A stretch of DNA of 64,000 nt, from positions 1 to 64,000 of the forward strand of contig CATINC010000015.1 in NCBI GenBank assembly GCA_949524905.1, given 5' to 3'. Below, in pieces: positions 46,876 to 56,365 of the stretch (positions within the stretch are counted from its first letter, which is position 1; every line of letters begins with the position of its first letter). The translations under genes and the position numbers were made by a program. This DNA is from Opitutia bacterium UBA7350 (GTDB lineage Bacteria > Verrucomicrobiota > Verrucomicrobiia > Opitutales > Coraliomargaritaceae). Under the pieces are notes generated by a model, which was not told the DNA's origin, did not search any database, and was given only the letters and a program-made list of their open reading frames with translations.

Positions 46876-47736
46876 TTAAAGATCATTAAATTGTTCCGAG
46901 ACAAATGAAGGTGCATAATCGTTTTCTTCGGCTTCAAAAATTTGCACAGGAAGTTTCAAATTAAGAGCTGCCGATACGACTCGAAAACGAGTGCGATCTC
47001 CGCTTAATTTTTCCCCTAAAGTTATCCGCTTAACAATATATTGTCCCTGTACTTTTTTAAAACTTTCTACTTCAAATTGCGTGGCTGTCTTTTTGTTTTC
47101 GTCTAAAATTTCTATCCTCAACAAGGCTTGGTATTCACTATCTAAACCGAGGCGCACTGCATGCACTCCAGGCAAATCATAGCCTGCCGGCGGCATCATT
47201 AAAAACTGGTGTACCAATCGAGCACCAACAGCTTTTGATCCCTCGTATTGATAGTCTTCCCAATGAATAAAGGGCATGAGTAAGTCAAAAGGTCGATAAA
47301 GTACGCCCTTAAATAGCGGCTCCATAAGCTTATCGGACTCCATGGGCACAAATTTATCACTCCTTTTTGTGCGGCTCCAAACTTTTTGTTTTCTACCATT
47401 TTGAAAGATCCATTCCATATCGTTAGATCGCCCAGCTTTTTGTTGAGCGCCATTTGGATGCATGGCAAATCGGGTGACTGGGCCATACTCATTCCAGGAA
47501 CCCCAAAGTATTCCCTCATATCGCACGGTGCGACCACGACGCGGCAAGTGTTCCAAAAGAAATTTAAAAGTATAATCTCCCTGCAAGCGCTGGTTAAGAA
47601 AACTTTCAAAAAAAGGACGTACTTCTTCTGGCTTTAAAGCTTCTGCAAATCGTGGACGTGCGCCATCCGCAAAAACCTGACTTGTGGCAAAAATAAATAC
47701 AAAAAAAAGGCCAATGACATACCGCTTTGTATGCAT
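46876..47736 (-). CDS. LolA-like outer-membrane lipoprotein-sorting family protein
   Basis: A 286-residue exported protein. The signal peptide spans about residues 1-24 (IGLFFVFIFATSQVFADG). The rest reads as an extended beta sheet with YEGILWGSWNEYGPV, KVWSRTKRSDKFV, FDLLMPFIHWEDYQYEG and a late VKRITLGEKLSGDRTRF, a LolA/LolB-like or outer membrane lipoprotein-sorting (DUF4292/PF17131-like) profile. It probably binds a lipid moiety in the periplasm. I chose ATG 47736; the frame runs further to 47784. It overlaps secG's stop by a few bases if the longer start is used. Confidence 0.65.
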   Translation of the reverse strand: MHTKRYVIGLFFVFIFATSQVFADGARPRFAEALKPEEVRPFFESFLNQRLQGDYTFKFLLEHLPRRGRTVRYEGILWGSWNEYGPVTRFAMHPNGAQQKAGRSNDMEWIFQNGRKQKVWSRTKRSDKFVPMESDKLMEPLFKGVLYRPFDLLMPFIHWEDYQYEGSKAVGARLVHQFLMMPPAGYDLPGVHAVRLGLDSEYQALLRIEILDENKKTATQFEVESFKKVQGQYIVKRITLGEKLSGDRTRFRVVSAALNLKLPVQIFEAEENDYAPSFVSEQFNDL

Positions 47737-47780
47737 TGACCTAAAGAACCTTACGGAGCTAAATTTAAATAACAAGACCA

Positions 47781-48212
47781 TCAAGGATTTGAAGAGACCT
47801 TATCAACCTCAACTTGAAGGTCTTCATTTGCCTTTGCGTTTTCAAATAAATCTTCTGCTGTTGTTACTTCTAGGTCAGCTGTTGTTTCAGGCGCGGTTGG
47901 TTCAGGCACTGGCACCTCCTCTGGAACTGACAAAACAATCGGATCCGTCGCCTCAAGTTCTTCGTTTGCATTTGCCTGAAACAAAAGAAAAAGCCCTAAA
48001 GCCAGAACAAAAAAGACGATGATAGAGTAAATGGTAACCTTTGTGAGGACATCATTCGTTTCCGCTCCAAAAGCAGATTCTGCGGCACCACCTCCTAAGG
48101 CAGCACCCATGCCGCCTCCTTGACCTGTTCGTTGCATCAACACAATCAAGACAACGAAGCCTGATGCAAGTAGCAGAAGCATAATTAAAAGACTTATCAA
48201 TAATTGAGTCAT
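47781..48212 (-). CDS. secG: Protein translocase subunit SecG
   Basis: A small two-helix membrane protein of 143 residues. The first helix (about 5-27) leads into [20 protein letters not shown], the Gly-rich, Q-rich loop that defines SecG; the second helix follows ([19 protein letters not shown]). An acidic tail of about 60 residues rich in Pro, Glu and Thr is longer than usual. It assists SecYE in export. The following LolA-like exported protein overlaps or touches it, and a tatC gene lies 480 bases away on the same strand. Confidence 0.88.
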   Translation of the reverse strand: MTQLLISLLIMLLLLASGFVVLIVLMQRTGQGGGMGAALGGGAAESAFGAETNDVLTKVTIYSIIVFFVLALGLFLLFQANANEELEATDPIVLSVPEEVPVPEPTAPETTADLEVTTAEDLFENAKANEDLQVEVDKVSSNP

Positions 48213-48354
48213 GAGTTATGAGTTATTTCCAAAACCAACACCATGATACCAGTGAGTTGGAATTCAAGCGTGAAATAATTGGAGAAATTGAGGCTTGAAT
48301 CTAATTTCGTTTTGACAGATCGCAGCAAAGGAAGTTCTTTTTCATAACACTGCT

Positions 48355-48603
48355 ATGGAAAAAATTATTTACCAGAAATTGCTCAGCAAAGGACAAATTG
48401 CGCTTGGCGTGGTGCTCTCACTTGGATTCTACGCATTCATGTCCTTCACCTTGGTTCCGTACACCTTTTCAGCCGATGCTACCGTTGCACAAATGCAGGC
48501 TTGTTTTGCCGCTGTTCCGGTTACCACAACTTTCTGGTTTTCGGTCAATATGTTTATGATTGTGCTCGCGGATCAGCGAAAGCAGCAGAAAGAACCAAGC
48601 TAG
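48355..48603 (+). CDS. Small two-helix membrane protein of unknown function
   Basis: An 82-residue protein with two membrane segments (about 15-36 and 54-72) separated by a short polar loop with SADATVAQMQACF, and a basic Gln/Lys-rich C-terminus. I know no matching family. A terminator hairpin begins 26 bases after its stop, and TTGACA occurs 43 bases before its ATG, but without a good -10. That context supports a real gene. Confidence 0.6.
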   Translation: MEKIIYQKLLSKGQIALGVVLSLGFYAFMSFTLVPYTFSADATVAQMQACFAAVPVTTTFWFSVNMFMIVLADQRKQQKEPS

Positions 48604-48628
48604 GTAACTTAGGCCTTCCTTTCATAAT

Positions 48629-48651
48629 GCGCTCCGTGAGAGCGCTTTTTT
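48629..48651 (+). terminator. Terminator after the small membrane protein
   Basis: GCGCTC (48629-48634) and GAGCGC (48640-48645) form a perfect 6-base stem around a 5-base loop, with TTTTTT directly after. Confidence 0.85.
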
Positions 48652-48690
48652 ATATCTACTGACTACGCTGATTGTCTGCGCCCGTCTTCA

Positions 48691-49542
48691 TTAACTTGCG
48701 TTATCTTTAGTTCGCTTTGTCTCAAGATGCGCTCCGACAAGAATAGCGAATTCATATAGACTGTATAGAATTGCTGTTGTTAGTGGAAGCGAAAGAAAAT
48801 CACCCCCAGGAGTGAGAAAAGCAGAAAAGATCATCATGCCCACAAACACGACGCGACGCATAGATTTCAATTTCGCAGCGGTAAGAATTTGAATATACAC
48901 CAAAATAATTAGAATGAGCGGAAACTGAAAAATCGCACCGGTAGCGAGTGAAAACCAAACGACCATACTATAATATTCCGAAGCCGCTAAAAGTACTTCA
49001 AAATCCATCAATTGGTTAAACTTAACAGAAACGGTTAGGGTGAGTGGCAAAATAACAAGAAAAGCGACCACTACCCCTAGTAGGAAAAGGAAAAAGGCCG
49101 CCAAACAGGCTGGGCGCACGATCTTACGTTCTCGATCCGTTAAACCCGGTGCGACAAAACAAGCGATGAAGTAGAGTACAAAAGGCATGGAAAGTACCAT
49201 TCCCCCAAGCAAGGCAATCTGAACAAAAACCGAAAAGACACCCATGGGTTTATAAGTGATCAATTTCTGTACCACTAGATCCGGAGAGCCATAAGCTTGT
49301 ATCAAGGGTAATTGCAAAAACCCACCGATCTTAGGCATCAGCAAAACAACAACGATCACCCCTAAAATAAAAGCCAACATACTGCGAGCTACGGTCCAGC
49401 GGAATTCCTCCATGTGCTCAAGAAAGCTCATTGATTCCTTTTCCGCTTCCATGAGTGCATCTTCTTTTGGAAATAGCTCATCTGGAAATGAATCTACTTT
49501 TCCTTTGTTATCAGGCACTGGCTCATGCTCGTCATCATGCAT
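48691..49542 (-). CDS. tatC: Sec-independent (Tat) translocase TatC
   Basis: A six-helix protein of 283 residues that receives twin-arginine signal peptides. The N-terminal [17 protein letters not shown] (after a polar leader of about 38 residues) is the TatC signature with the conserved Glu. Helices around [60 protein letters not shown] and [18 protein letters not shown] follow, the last a diagnostic stretch. The polar extension before FLEH makes it longer than average. No tatA gene is adjacent. Confidence 0.94.
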   Translation of the reverse strand: MHDDEHEPVPDNKGKVDSFPDELFPKEDALMEAEKESMSFLEHMEEFRWTVARSMLAFILGVIVVVLLMPKIGGFLQLPLIQAYGSPDLVVQKLITYKPMGVFSVFVQIALLGGMVLSMPFVLYFIACFVAPGLTDRERKIVRPACLAAFFLFLLGVVVAFLVILPLTLTVSVKFNQLMDFEVLLAASEYYSMVVWFSLATGAIFQFPLILIILVYIQILTAAKLKSMRRVVFVGMMIFSAFLTPGGDFLSLPLTTAILYSLYEFAILVGAHLETKRTKDNAS

Positions 49543-49650
49543 TGCTCTAAATTACCGACTACATTCCTTTAGTTGCAATCCATTAAGGAAATAGGATTGA
49601 AGCAAAATATTATTAATTTACATATTAGTTTTTTATATTCATATTTGTAA

Positions 49651-50466
49651 ACTATCAATACTGCGCCAGCATTCGAAGCCAAGCAAGGTTTTGCACTTGT
49701 CACTGCCGAGAAACTTTTGCTTCACAACGGATTCAATCTCAACAGTACCGATTACAATTCATGGCTTGCGGTACTTTCTGGAAAATCCTTTTCATCAGAA
49801 ACCTTACATCTGCGCTACGAGCGATCACACGATTGGTTTACCCCATCAAATAACCTGCGGCAGGTTTTTTTTAACCATCCCCAAAACTCAATTTACGGTC
49901 TGACTGAGCAAAGCGTTGATCCGGCATATCATTTGAAAACGCGTGTAGAAACAGAACAGTATCCTAACTGCTTCGCTACGACTGCCACAGGCTGGCGCAG
50001 CGATAAACAACACCCTTCCCTGATTCAAAACCTACGAGAAATCAGCACTTCTGAACTTGCAGCACTTACCCATGCAATCCTCAAAGAACTCAAAACTTAT
50101 TTCTCAACTCACGGCCATCCGCCGCTCAGCATGCAATCCTTCGTACAATCGCACTTATTGCAAAATGCAATTGATGCGGTCCCCTCCCTCAATCTTAGGC
50201 GCAATGGACTTGACTACATTGCGCCGGGTAGTCCCTCACATTTCAGTCAGCTGACCCTCCTTAAAGCAATCGCTCCATTCGCCTTTTTAAGATCCGATAC
50301 TTTCACGCTCCATGCCGCTGCCCGTATGTGCGATTCCCGGAGTGGAAAAGTTACAAGCAAGATTCGTTGCCAAGTCCAGGCACAGCGTTTGCCGACCGAG
50401 CACTCAAATCCAAGGTTTGGACGGCAATTTCGTTTTTCCCATTTTTCATGGGTGCCTCAAAAATAG
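49651..50466 (+). pseudogene. 5'-truncated PilX-like pseudopilin fragment
   Basis: An open frame of 271 codons with no signal peptide, start or prepilin N-terminus. It reads GFNLNSTDYNSWLAVLSGKS, then a helical part, then LTLLKAIAPFAFLRSDTFTL, IRCQVQAQRLP and FGRQFRFSHFSWVPQK. Those segments match the C-terminal region of the giant pseudopilin-like proteins of Verrucomicrobiota, so about the last quarter of such a protein remains and the first part is lost. A TAA at 49648 closes the frame upstream. A short alternative start (TTG 49717) cannot give an exported product. Best explained as a decaying paralogue of the gene at 1-392. Confidence 0.65.
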
Positions 50467-50473
50467 GACCGTA

Positions 50474-51700
50474 TTAAACCTGCGGTCCACCCTGCGACTC
50501 TGCTCTGCGACGTAAACGCAAAGCATTGAGCCGGATGAAGCCGCTAGCGTCGTCAGGATTATAATCACTGGCAACCCCTTCCATCGAGGCAATGTCCTCA
50601 TCGTAGAGAGAAAGCGGAGACTTACGACCCACTGTGGTAAGGGTGCCTTTGTAGAGTTTTAGTCTGACGGTGCCCGTGACTGTTTTTTGTGAATCATCGA
50701 TGAGGGCCTGCATAGCTTCACGCTCGGGCGCATACCAAAAACCATTATAGATAAGCTGGGCATATCGCGGAATGAGGCTGTCACGCAAATGCATGAGATC
50801 CCGATCGAGGGTAAGGGTTTCCATATTGCGATGCGCGTGTAGGAGGATGGTCCCTGCAGGGGTTTCGTAGACCCCGCGACTCTTCATGCCTACAAAGCGG
50901 TTTTCTACAATATCGACGCGACCGATACCATGCTTGCCCGCAAGGGTGTTGAGATGGCGCATCACTTGAGCTGGATTCATCGCAACTCCATTGACTGCAA
51001 CGCAATTACCCTGCTCAAAATCAAGCTCCACATATTCTGCCGCATCGGGCGCGTCCTCTGGCGCAGTGGTCAGTTTATACATATCCTTATTCTCATCAGT
51101 GGTAGGATCAAACCAAGGATCCTCAAGAATGCCCGCTTCGTAGGAAATATGTAGGAGATTACGATCCATAGAATACGGCTTCGAGGCACTGGCCTCGACA
51201 TCAATCTGGTGTTCCCTGCAATAATCAAGCATCTCCGTGCGTCCTGGAAAAGCTTTGCGAAAAATCTCCATACGCCAGGGTGAAATAATCTGAAGTTGCG
51301 GTGCTAAAGCTCCGTAGGTCAATTCAAAGCGTACCTGATCATTTCCCTTACCGGTAGCACCATGCGCGACCGCGTCAGCACCTGCTCGCTCGGCAATCTC
51401 AATTTGTGCCTTAGCAATAAGTGGGCGGGCAATAGAGGTTCCCAATAAATACTGCCCCTCGTAAACCGCATTGGCCCGCAACATGGGATATATGAAGTCG
51501 ACAGCAAATTCATCCACTAAATCCAAAGTATAATGCGCGCTTGCACCCGTCGCTTTTGCCTTCTCCTCCAAACCGTCCAATTCCTCTTCCTGACCTACAT
51601 CCGCGGCAAAGGTAATGATCTCAGCGGAGTAATGCTCCTTGAGCCAGCTAACGAGAACGGAGGTATCGAGCCCTCCCGAGTATGCGAGTACTATTTTCAT
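50474..51700 (-). CDS. argG: Argininosuccinate synthase
   Basis: A 408-residue ATP-dependent ligase joining citrulline and aspartate in arginine synthesis. [19 protein letters not shown] is the PP-loop ATP site at the N-terminus. [13 protein letters not shown] is the aspartate/AMP loop, [21 protein letters not shown] and [18 protein letters not shown] are highly conserved. The ATG at 51700 starts one residue before that loop. The gene ends 8 bases from the pseudopilin remnant convergently, and the porin terminator lies just upstream. Confidence 0.96.
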   Translation of the reverse strand: MKIVLAYSGGLDTSVLVSWLKEHYSAEIITFAADVGQEEELDGLEEKAKATGASAHYTLDLVDEFAVDFIYPMLRANAVYEGQYLLGTSIARPLIAKAQIEIAERAGADAVAHGATGKGNDQVRFELTYGALAPQLQIISPWRMEIFRKAFPGRTEMLDYCREHQIDVEASASKPYSMDRNLLHISYEAGILEDPWFDPTTDENKDMYKLTTAPEDAPDAAEYVELDFEQGNCVAVNGVAMNPAQVMRHLNTLAGKHGIGRVDIVENRFVGMKSRGVYETPAGTILLHAHRNMETLTLDRDLMHLRDSLIPRYAQLIYNGFWYAPEREAMQALIDDSQKTVTGTVRLKLYKGTLTTVGRKSPLSLYDEDIASMEGVASDYNPDDASGFIRLNALRLRRRAESQGGPQV

Positions 51701-51753
51701 GATATCTAACTTATGAGTCACGAAACCGCTGACTGGCAAGAATGCAATGCAAC

Positions 51754-51786
51754 AAAAAACCCCGTGATCCGAAGACCACGGGGTTT
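51754..51786 (-). terminator. Terminator of the porin gene
   Basis: AAACCCCGTG (51757-51766) and CACGGGGTTT (51777-51786) form a perfect 10-base stem with a 10-base loop; on the minus strand it is followed by a T run (51754-51759). It separates the porin from argG. Confidence 0.85.
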
Positions 51787-51810
51787 AAAGAAAAATTCAG
51801 TAAAACCGAA

Positions 51811-52710
51811 TTAGAAGGTGAAGAGCAGTTCAACTGCAGACGTTGTTACATCATCACCCGCACCGTCTGGGCTTATTTGAGTAACTTCAGCAACAAGTGC
51901 GAGGTTATCAGCCAGTGCGGTTAGGTAAGCGAATGTGATTGCATCAGCAGCATCTTCAGCAACAGCATAACGAGCGGTTACAGAAGAAGCATCGCTGAGC
52001 GTGTAGTTAGCCATGACTTGGTAGTCAGTAGCATCAACTGTGTCATCACTGTCAGCAATTTCAGCTGCGAAGAGCCATGCACCTGTTTCGTAGGTAACAT
52101 AAGCATTCAACACTTCACTATCTTCTCCGTCCTCATTTTCATTGAGGCGAGCACCAATAAAACCGTTTAGGCCTTCACCGAGCTCAGCAGAGTATGCAAC
52201 TTCGAGGGAATATCCAGTACCATCACCGAGGGTACCACCTTCGACGCCGTCAACAAGTGCAACACCGAGTGAACCAGTTGTGTACTTGATGCCTTGGTCG
52301 TAGCCAGGAAGGTTGCGAGTAGAGATCGCATTGCTGTACTGGTAAAGACCAGTTGGCTCGAAATCTTCGAAACCGAGCTGAGATGCGAAACGTCCGAATG
52401 TGAGCGCAGAACCGCCGCCGAGATCATAAGTCACGAAGGCTTGCTCAATGATCGCTTCATTCACGGTAGTACCAGAAACGTCTGTAGTACCATACTGTAC
52501 ATCAACTTGCGCAGAAACTGCACCCGCTGAATTGAAGAGGAAGTCGAACTCGACTTGATCAATGCCAAAGGCACTGTCGCCTGCATCCGAATCGGAGTAG
52601 GACATGTCAACGAAACCTTCCACTGAGAGCGACTCAGTCAAGGCGATCTCCGCGAAGGAGTAGCTAGTAGCTGCAAGAATAGCAGATGTGATAGCAATTT
52701 GTTTTTTCAT
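51811..52710 (-). CDS. Outer-membrane beta-barrel porin
   Basis: A 299-residue barrel protein. The signal peptide is about 1-19 (AILAATSYSFAEI). Strands with alternating aromatic residues follow (VEGFVDMSYSDSD, VEFDFLFNSAGAVSAQVDVQ, LTFGRFASQLGFEDFEPTG, GYSLEVAYSAELGEGLNGF), loops rich in Asp/Gly, and the C-terminus ends in LLFTF with the terminal Phe that BAM recognises. It resembles the BBP2-type porin-like family and general porins. Pore selectivity is unknown. It is followed by a strong terminator. Confidence 0.75.
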   Translation of the reverse strand: MKKQIAITSAILAATSYSFAEIALTESLSVEGFVDMSYSDSDAGDSAFGIDQVEFDFLFNSAGAVSAQVDVQYGTTDVSGTTVNEAIIEQAFVTYDLGGGSALTFGRFASQLGFEDFEPTGLYQYSNAISTRNLPGYDQGIKYTTGSLGVALVDGVEGGTLGDGTGYSLEVAYSAELGEGLNGFIGARLNENEDGEDSEVLNAYVTYETGAWLFAAEIADSDDTVDATDYQVMANYTLSDASSVTARYAVAEDAADAITFAYLTALADNLALVAEVTQISPDGAGDDVTTSAVELLFTF

Positions 52711-52761
52711 ATATATATGTAGTTGTGTTAGTTTACTTGTTTCGAACCCGGTTAAACTGTG

Positions 52762-53271
52762 CTACTGCACACTCTCCTTGGCCTGAAAATTTGGTTTTTT
52801 GACAGCAATAACCATGCCGTCTCTGAAACTGATGCGACCACTGAGGTAATTTTTTTGATCGCCCAGACTTGTTTCATAATAAAATACTTTATCCACACGC
52901 GGCTTAAGTGACTTAACAGAGCGCGGTGGTTTGCCCAATAGCTCAATTACTTTCTCTTCCGAGGTACCTGTGTTCACGCCTTGCCATTGTACCGGACGAG
53001 TCCAGCGCAGATTGCGCCAAGCGCTATTCGCCATGATGTCAAAGGCAGCTGCATTGGAAAGCGAATCTTCGACCCCGCCGGATACCGCCAAGATTTGGGC
53101 TGTTTCAGTCGCTTTTTCATTTGCGGCAAGTCGTTGCTCTAGTACAGCAAGGCGTGCTTCAAGGCTGGTGAGGCGCGCTTCAAGTGCTGGAGAGTCGCCC
53201 ATACCCATGGCGTTGCTAAGAAACAGCGTAGTGGACATTAACAGGGCGGTATTAATAAGGTTAATACGCAT
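52762..53271 (-). CDS. Exported protein with coiled coil and BamE-like domain
   Basis: A 169-residue exported protein with a signal peptide (about 1-21, ending SNAMG). SLEARLAVLEQRLAANEKA is a short coiled coil. The C-terminal half has WQGVNTGTSEEKVIELLGKP, in the pattern of the BamE/SmpA/OmlA fold, where a similar G-x-S-x-x-x-V-x-x-x-L-G-x-P marks a lipoprotein of outer-membrane assembly, but here there is no lipobox Cys. It is the last gene before the porin on the same strand (about 50 bases apart), a suggestive link. Confidence 0.65.
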   Translation of the reverse strand: MRINLINTALLMSTTLFLSNAMGMGDSPALEARLTSLEARLAVLEQRLAANEKATETAQILAVSGGVEDSLSNAAAFDIMANSAWRNLRWTRPVQWQGVNTGTSEEKVIELLGKPPRSVKSLKPRVDKVFYYETSLGDQKNYLSGRISFRDGMVIAVKKPNFQAKESVQ

Positions 53272-53509
53272 ATATGATGCTGCTTTTTCACTGAAATTTT
53301 GGCATCTGACAAGAAAAAAACGCTTTGATTTTCCAAATCTGCGCTAAAAATGCGTCATATTGTCACAAATACTTATCCACAATCTATTCACATTCGAAGC
53401 TTAATATTCGCTCATTTCTAGTAAATATCAAGCTTAGAGGCGATTTAAGGGCTTTCATCAAGAAGCTGCTCTTGCTTTTGTGTAAAAAGTTGATTTTTTT
53501 GGGCAAACC

Positions 53510-53971
53510 ATGCATTACGAGCAAAAAACGACCCGAAAAATTGAGTTTTCTGAGACCGATATGGCGGGATTAGTCCATTTCTCCAATTATTTCCGGTACA
53601 TGGAGAGTGCCGAGCGGGACTTTTTTGAAACAGCCGGACTGAATTTGATCCAAACTGAAGCAGGACCTTTACGTGGATGGCCTCGCACCCGCGCTGAATG
53701 CAAATTTTCGGCACCCTTACATTTTGGTGATACCATTGAAATCCACTTGGCGGTGGTTGCGGTCAAGGATCGCTCGATTGAATTTCGCTTTCGCATCTTT
53801 CGTTTAGACAATGAGGGCAACCGCACCCAAGCAGGCAAAGGTCACCTGACCACAATTTATGCTGAACGTTTGCCGAGCGGTGAACTGCGAAGTATCGAAT
53901 TACCGCCTGAGATTCGAGAAAAGATATGTCCCGCCCCAGCAGAAGTGCTTGCACGCCCAAAAGGGCTTTAA
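53510..53971 (+). CDS. YbgC-like acyl-CoA thioesterase (4HBT)
   Basis: A 153-residue hot-dog thioesterase. The catalytic segment is [20 protein letters not shown] with the acidic residue and His expected of the YbgC/4HBT subclass, and [17 protein letters not shown] supplies the conserved beta strand. The family hydrolyses short acyl-CoA or acyl-ACP thioesters and often neighbours tol-pal genes; no such genes are here. ATG at 53510. surE follows 46 bases later on the same strand. Confidence 0.87.
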   Translation: MHYEQKTTRKIEFSETDMAGLVHFSNYFRYMESAERDFFETAGLNLIQTEAGPLRGWPRTRAECKFSAPLHFGDTIEIHLAVVAVKDRSIEFRFRIFRLDNEGNRTQAGKGHLTTIYAERLPSGELRSIELPPEIREKICPAPAEVLARPKGL

Positions 53972-54017
53972 ACAAAAGCTACTTCTGGCTACCAGAATAA
54001 ACGCCTCACCTGATTGA

Positions 54018-54794
54018 ATGAAAAAGCATCTATTAATCACCAACGACGATGGTATTGATTCAGGATTTTTACACCGTCTGGTTGCAGCCTTGTCACCCAA
54101 TTTCAAAATATCCGTCGCAGCGCCCGCTTTCGAGCAAAGCTGGATCGGTCGAGCGATTAGCCGACATAAAGAAATCGAAGTCCTCAATGGAGCGGCACAT
54201 TTCGCAGAGGGAGTGGCCGCTTGGTCCATAGACGGAACCCCCACCGATTGCGTTAATATTGCCTTGGGGCACTTAATCAAGGAATCTGTCGATGCGGTCG
54301 TATCTGGAATCAATATAGGCTACAATACAACCGAGAGCCTAATTCTTAGTTCAGGCACGGTTGCGGGCGCAATGGAAGGAGCGCAATGGGGTTTGCCTGC
54401 GATCGCTTTCAGTCAATGTGTCCCGTTTGGCGATTTTGAGGCAATTCGTGAAGCTAAAGGACAAACTGAAGGCAACTTGGCACCTTCGCTGCAAGCCGCC
54501 GCTGAACACGCTGCGCGCTTGACGTCAGATTTGATAACTGCACCTCCGCCCGCTGGGCAAGTTATCAATGTCAATTTTCCTGATATGACGACCCCGGAGA
54601 GCCAAGTCAAAGAAACGGTGCCTGCAAAGGTGCGCTTGGGAACACTCTATGAAAAATGTGGATCAAATAAATTTCACTTTCGTTTCAGTGAGGGTCAAAA
54701 ACTGGAAAATGATTCTAATACAGATCGTGCGGTCCTAGAGCGTGGTTTCATCAGTCGTAGTCGCTTGGATTTTTCACGTATCGGTTGTCTATAA
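54018..54794 (+). CDS. surE: 5'-nucleotidase/stationary-phase survival protein SurE
   Basis: A 258-residue metal-dependent phosphatase that removes phosphate from nucleoside monophosphates. The metal motif is LITNDDGIDSGF, with the second metal Asn in VVSGINIGYNTTESL, and SSGTVAGAMEGAQWG is the third landmark; APAFEQSWIG aligns with the A-P-x-x-x-x-S-G loop although the Gly is replaced by Trp. Overall length is usual. The secreted GxW-repeat gene overlaps its end if the TTG start of that gene is used. Confidence 0.9.
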   Translation: MKKHLLITNDDGIDSGFLHRLVAALSPNFKISVAAPAFEQSWIGRAISRHKEIEVLNGAAHFAEGVAAWSIDGTPTDCVNIALGHLIKESVDAVVSGINIGYNTTESLILSSGTVAGAMEGAQWGLPAIAFSQCVPFGDFEAIREAKGQTEGNLAPSLQAAAEHAARLTSDLITAPPPAGQVINVNFPDMTTPESQVKETVPAKVRLGTLYEKCGSNKFHFRFSEGQKLENDSNTDRAVLERGFISRSRLDFSRIGCL

Positions 54795-54886
54795 AACTTT
54801 CTCGAGCTGATTACGGACTTGCGCAACCCAAGCCCAAAAAATATGTCCCTAAGATGCGCTTAACCTTTTTAAAAACGCCACACTTG

Positions 54887-56329
54887 ATGCAGGATCCAAT
54901 CACTCGTACTTTACTTTGCCTTGTTTTAAACTGGATTTTTGTTGCTACCGCTCTCGGTCAAACTTCAGACAGCCCCTTGCAAGGAGCTTGGATTGTGGCC
55001 TCCGAGACAAGTGATCCTTTGGTGATTCTGCTTAAGCCCAAAGGCGAAGCTTCCTACTTTAATCTCAAAAATAGCGACCTAGAGGTCTACCAAGGTCAGT
55101 GGTCCACCCAAGAGGGCATCCTCACAACGCAATGGGCAGACGGATCTGAACACCGTTTCCGCAGAGGCGCCTTTGATGTTGTCGTCACTTATCAAAATCC
55201 CTCCGGGCAAACCTCCGATAACCTAACTGCCAAGGCAATTCCAGAGGGTGTACTCGGTCAATGGGCAAAACCGCCGAGTCGTAACCTTGCGGAATCGATT
55301 GAAACTGAAAACAACTTTTTCGGATTGTGGCAGCTACAGAATGAGGATGGAGGGGATACCTTTGTAATCGTCTCTAAAGATCGTAGTGCTGCTACCAATG
55401 TCGGTGGCTCAGACGCTAGTGGTTTACATGGTTCGTGGATCAAGCAAGGCGCAGAGCTCCATTTAGTCTGGGAAAACGGAGACTATTCCATTCTGCGTGA
55501 AGCAGAACGCAGTCATAATTACACTCGCATCCCCGCAGGAACGATTCTTGAAGACGCCACTTCAGAATTTCGCCCTATTGCCCGCACAGCTCCTGAAAAT
55601 GCGCCAACCAAATGGCTGAAGGCATATCGTACACAACAAGAAAAAACCCTGAGCGGATTCATATTTTCATCCCGTAAAAACGCCCGAGACTTCTACCGCG
55701 GCAACTGGCTGATGCAGCACCCCGAAAATGTATATGAAAGAATCATCATCCGTAAGTATGGTGGCCTTGAAACCTCGCGTGACAGCAACCTACAAGGTGA
55801 CTGGCTCTTATCTGGTCAAAATATAATGCTTCGTTGGGATGACGGTATGCGAAAAATATTAAGTCCTGCTGGACGCGGCTTCGTTTACTATAGTTATGCT
55901 CCAGGGCAACCACTCGATGGCGTTCCGACCCTTATCCGCCCGGCAACGCCTGAGGACCCCAAAAAAATGAGTATCCTCCTTACGGGTCGCCAAGGCTTTG
56001 CTGAATCATTGCTCGCCAAAGCGCACGCCGCGGGAATACAGCCTGAAAAGCAAAGAAGCCTCGGGCCTGGCGACTGGATTTGGCCTTTTTCACGCCAAAA
56101 ATCCACCACGATTGAAGCCTTGCTCACGGAGGAAAAAACCAGCGAACCAAAGTTTTCAAATGATCCTTGGTGGTGGCCTCTTTGGAGCGAACAAACCTCT
56201 GAAAATGAGCCACCCACAGAAAAGGATGACCTGGCGCTTGACCCCAAACAAGAAAGCACCGAACTTAAAAATACAAACACCATCGAACCACTTCGCACAA
56301 ACAACAACACTTGGCATTGGCCCTTCTGA
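54887..56329 (+). CDS. Secreted GxW-repeat protein with Trp-rich tail motifs
   Basis: I do not recognise a named family. The signal peptide is about 1-25 (LLCLVLNWIFVATALGQ). Three beta-rich repeats of roughly 90-100 residues follow, each with G-x-W near the start, a second G-x-W about 40 residues on, and W-x-D/N-G near its end: GAWIVASE...GQWSTQE...QWADG; GLWQLQN...GSWIKQG...VWENG; GNWLMQH...GDWLLSG...RWDDG. The pattern recalls lipocalin-like or MORN-like glycine/Trp turns. The tail has three W-P-[FL] motifs (WIWPFSRQ, WWWPLWSEQ, WHWPF at the very end). The start is uncertain: ATG 54887, ATG 54854 or TTG 54785. It sits after surE and before glyA. Confidence 0.7.
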   Translation: MQDPITRTLLCLVLNWIFVATALGQTSDSPLQGAWIVASETSDPLVILLKPKGEASYFNLKNSDLEVYQGQWSTQEGILTTQWADGSEHRFRRGAFDVVVTYQNPSGQTSDNLTAKAIPEGVLGQWAKPPSRNLAESIETENNFFGLWQLQNEDGGDTFVIVSKDRSAATNVGGSDASGLHGSWIKQGAELHLVWENGDYSILREAERSHNYTRIPAGTILEDATSEFRPIARTAPENAPTKWLKAYRTQQEKTLSGFIFSSRKNARDFYRGNWLMQHPENVYERIIIRKYGGLETSRDSNLQGDWLLSGQNIMLRWDDGMRKILSPAGRGFVYYSYAPGQPLDGVPTLIRPATPEDPKKMSILLTGRQGFAESLLAKAHAAGIQPEKQRSLGPGDWIWPFSRQKSTTIEALLTEEKTSEPKFSNDPWWWPLWSEQTSENEPPTEKDDLALDPKQESTELKNTNTIEPLRTNNNTWHWPF

Positions 56330-56365
56330 GTTGCAGCTTTAAAAAAATCCTTACCATAGATAATA

